Origin: Pegoplata infirma
Taxonomy: Eukaryota > Arthropoda > Insecta > Diptera > Anthomyiidae
DNA length: 64,000 bases
Assembly: GCA_963921195.1 (NCBI GenBank)
Contig: OY992537.1
Location: 52,414,313-52,478,312, forward strand
Direction: 5' to 3'
The notes under the pieces were generated by a model. That model was not told where the DNA came from. It worked only from the letters and a program-made list of their open reading frames with translations, and made no database searches. Each line of letters opens with the position of its first letter. Position 1 is the first letter of the stretch. A program made the position numbers and the translations under genes. Below, in pieces: positions 63,358-64,000 of the stretch.

Positions 63358-63572
63358 CCCTCTATCAATCACTAAGTGGAGGGTATAAAAATTATCGCAA
63401 AAGTTTAAAAATATCGTTTTTATCAAAAATTAAAATTTTAAATCGAGAATATCGCGAATTTGAGCGCTAACTTCGAAAAACGGCTAGCACCATTGAATTC
63501 AGCGTACTCGAATTAACTTTACCAGTAGGGTGCCAAGCTTGTTAAAAAAAGTGTTAAAATTGAGCACAGTGT

Positions 63573-63884
63573 AATCAATTGTATTTCAGAAATTATCAAT
63601 TGTATTTCAGAAATTATCAATAGTATTTCAGAAATTATCAATTTTATTTCAGAAATTTTCAATTGTTTTTTAGAATTTATCAATTGTTTTTAAGAAATTA
63701 TCAATTATATTTCAGAATTTATCAATTGAAATTCAGAAATTATCAATTGTATTTCGGAATTAACCAATTGTATTTCAGAAACATATTAGAAATTGTATTT
63801 CAGATACATATTAGAAAATGTATTTCAGATCTTATCAATTGTATTTCAGAATTTGTCACGTGTATTTTAGAAATTATCAATTGA
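63573..63884 (+). repeat. 21-bp minisatellite, right part
   Basis: About 15 units of ATCAATTGTATTTCAGAAATT with variants, in the same orientation as 56446-56551. The open frame across it merely reflects the 21-bp (seven-codon) periodicity. Confidence 0.88.
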
Positions 63885-64000
63885 ACATTTAATTTTACAA
63901 ATGACGATAAAAGCGCAGGAATCGGCTAAAAACTAAAATTTTTTTTTCAACATTTTTGCATAACGCATTATTCCATTAATGCAAAAACTTTTTTAGTTCA
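63885..64000. other. End of window, nothing recognised
   Basis: A+T-rich sequence after the minisatellite, cut by the window edge. Confidence 0.4.

Larger units (their letters stand above)
57979..63391 (-). mobile_element. mini-me-like subtype B, interrupted three times
   Basis: On the minus strand the pieces are, in order: TTTTATACCCTCCACTTAGT (63391-63358), core and CCCCATAAAG to the GTCC/GTCT tract (62578-62447), the tract remainder and ATATTGCACAGAGATGACT to GGTTATGTTGAATG-type sequence (58800-58593), and the 3' end with hairpin and TTTTACTTG (58251-57979). The insertions are at 62579-63357, 58801-62446 and 58252-58592. The rejoined order equals the complete copy at 23880-24516. Confidence 0.8.
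56574..63541. mobile_element. TTAA-flanked TIR element carrying nested insertions
   Basis: TIRs of about 110 bp: CAAGCTGGGCACTCTGCTGG (left) against CAAGCTTGGCACCCTACTGG (reverse complement of the right), continuing through GTACGCTGAATTCAATGGTG and CCGTTTTTCGAAGTTAGCGC. TTAA flanks both ends (56570-56573 and 63542-63545), which fits piggyBac-type insertion, although the CAAG terminus is not the usual one. Own sequence remaining after subtracting insertions is under 1.5 kb and non-coding, rich in TTCGCGAA-type motifs. Confidence 0.65.

Noticed and set aside
63663..63884. Periodic protein-like frame with repeated YQL
   Set aside because: Arises from a 21-bp minisatellite whose length is a multiple of three. 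No evidence of a gene.

Overview
This window looks like non-genic, repeat-dense DNA from a higher fly (Diptera, probably a calyptrate such as a blow fly or house fly relative). Three things suggest this: the extreme A+T content, many copies of an element that carries the (GTCY)n microsatellite core known from dipteran mini-me/DINE-1-like elements, and a non-LTR retrotransposon of insect type. I found no intact host gene. The open frames that can be interpreted are transposon relics: a LINE on the minus strand at 50.6-53.0 kb, a Tc1/mariner-like transposase at 25.1-26.1 kb, and a duplicated acidic C-terminal fragment of unknown origin at 3.0 and 3.6 kb.

Layout. 0-11.5 kb: mini-me-like elements with a 2.6 kb TIR element, an 8-bp-TSD hAT-type element and a T-rich minisatellite element. 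11.8-46.3 kb: a territory of a 35-bp satellite, degenerate on the left and best preserved at 44.7-46.3 kb, cut up by mini-me copies, foldback elements and a tRNA-derived SINE. Its orientation is reversed between about 31.8 and 35.2 kb. 36.7-39.05 kb: two giant palindromes, each with its own 8-bp target duplication, that abut each other. 46.3-50.5 kb: mini-me, single-copy-looking DNA and a Penelope-like fragment carrying a hammerhead ribozyme motif. 50.5-53.0 kb: the LINE relic. 53.0-56.4 kb: relics and low-repeat DNA. 56.4-63.9 kb: a minisatellite split by a TTAA-flanked TIR element, which holds a mini-me copy that itself holds a second Penelope/hammerhead fragment, a 3.6 kb hAT-type element (with three further inverted-repeat elements inside) and a near-perfect 779-bp hairpin.

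The stretches without recognised repeats (about 14.3-15.9, 21.0-23.0, 47.3-48.8 and 53.8-55.2 kb) are the likeliest host intron or intergenic sequence. One weak initiator-type promoter candidate lies at 14.56 kb. Strand convention for mini-me copies: + means the copy reads from its TATACCCTCC end to its ACTTG end. Many element boundaries are supported by target-site duplications read directly from the sequence. Family names are inferred from terminal motifs and TSD length, not from database searches.
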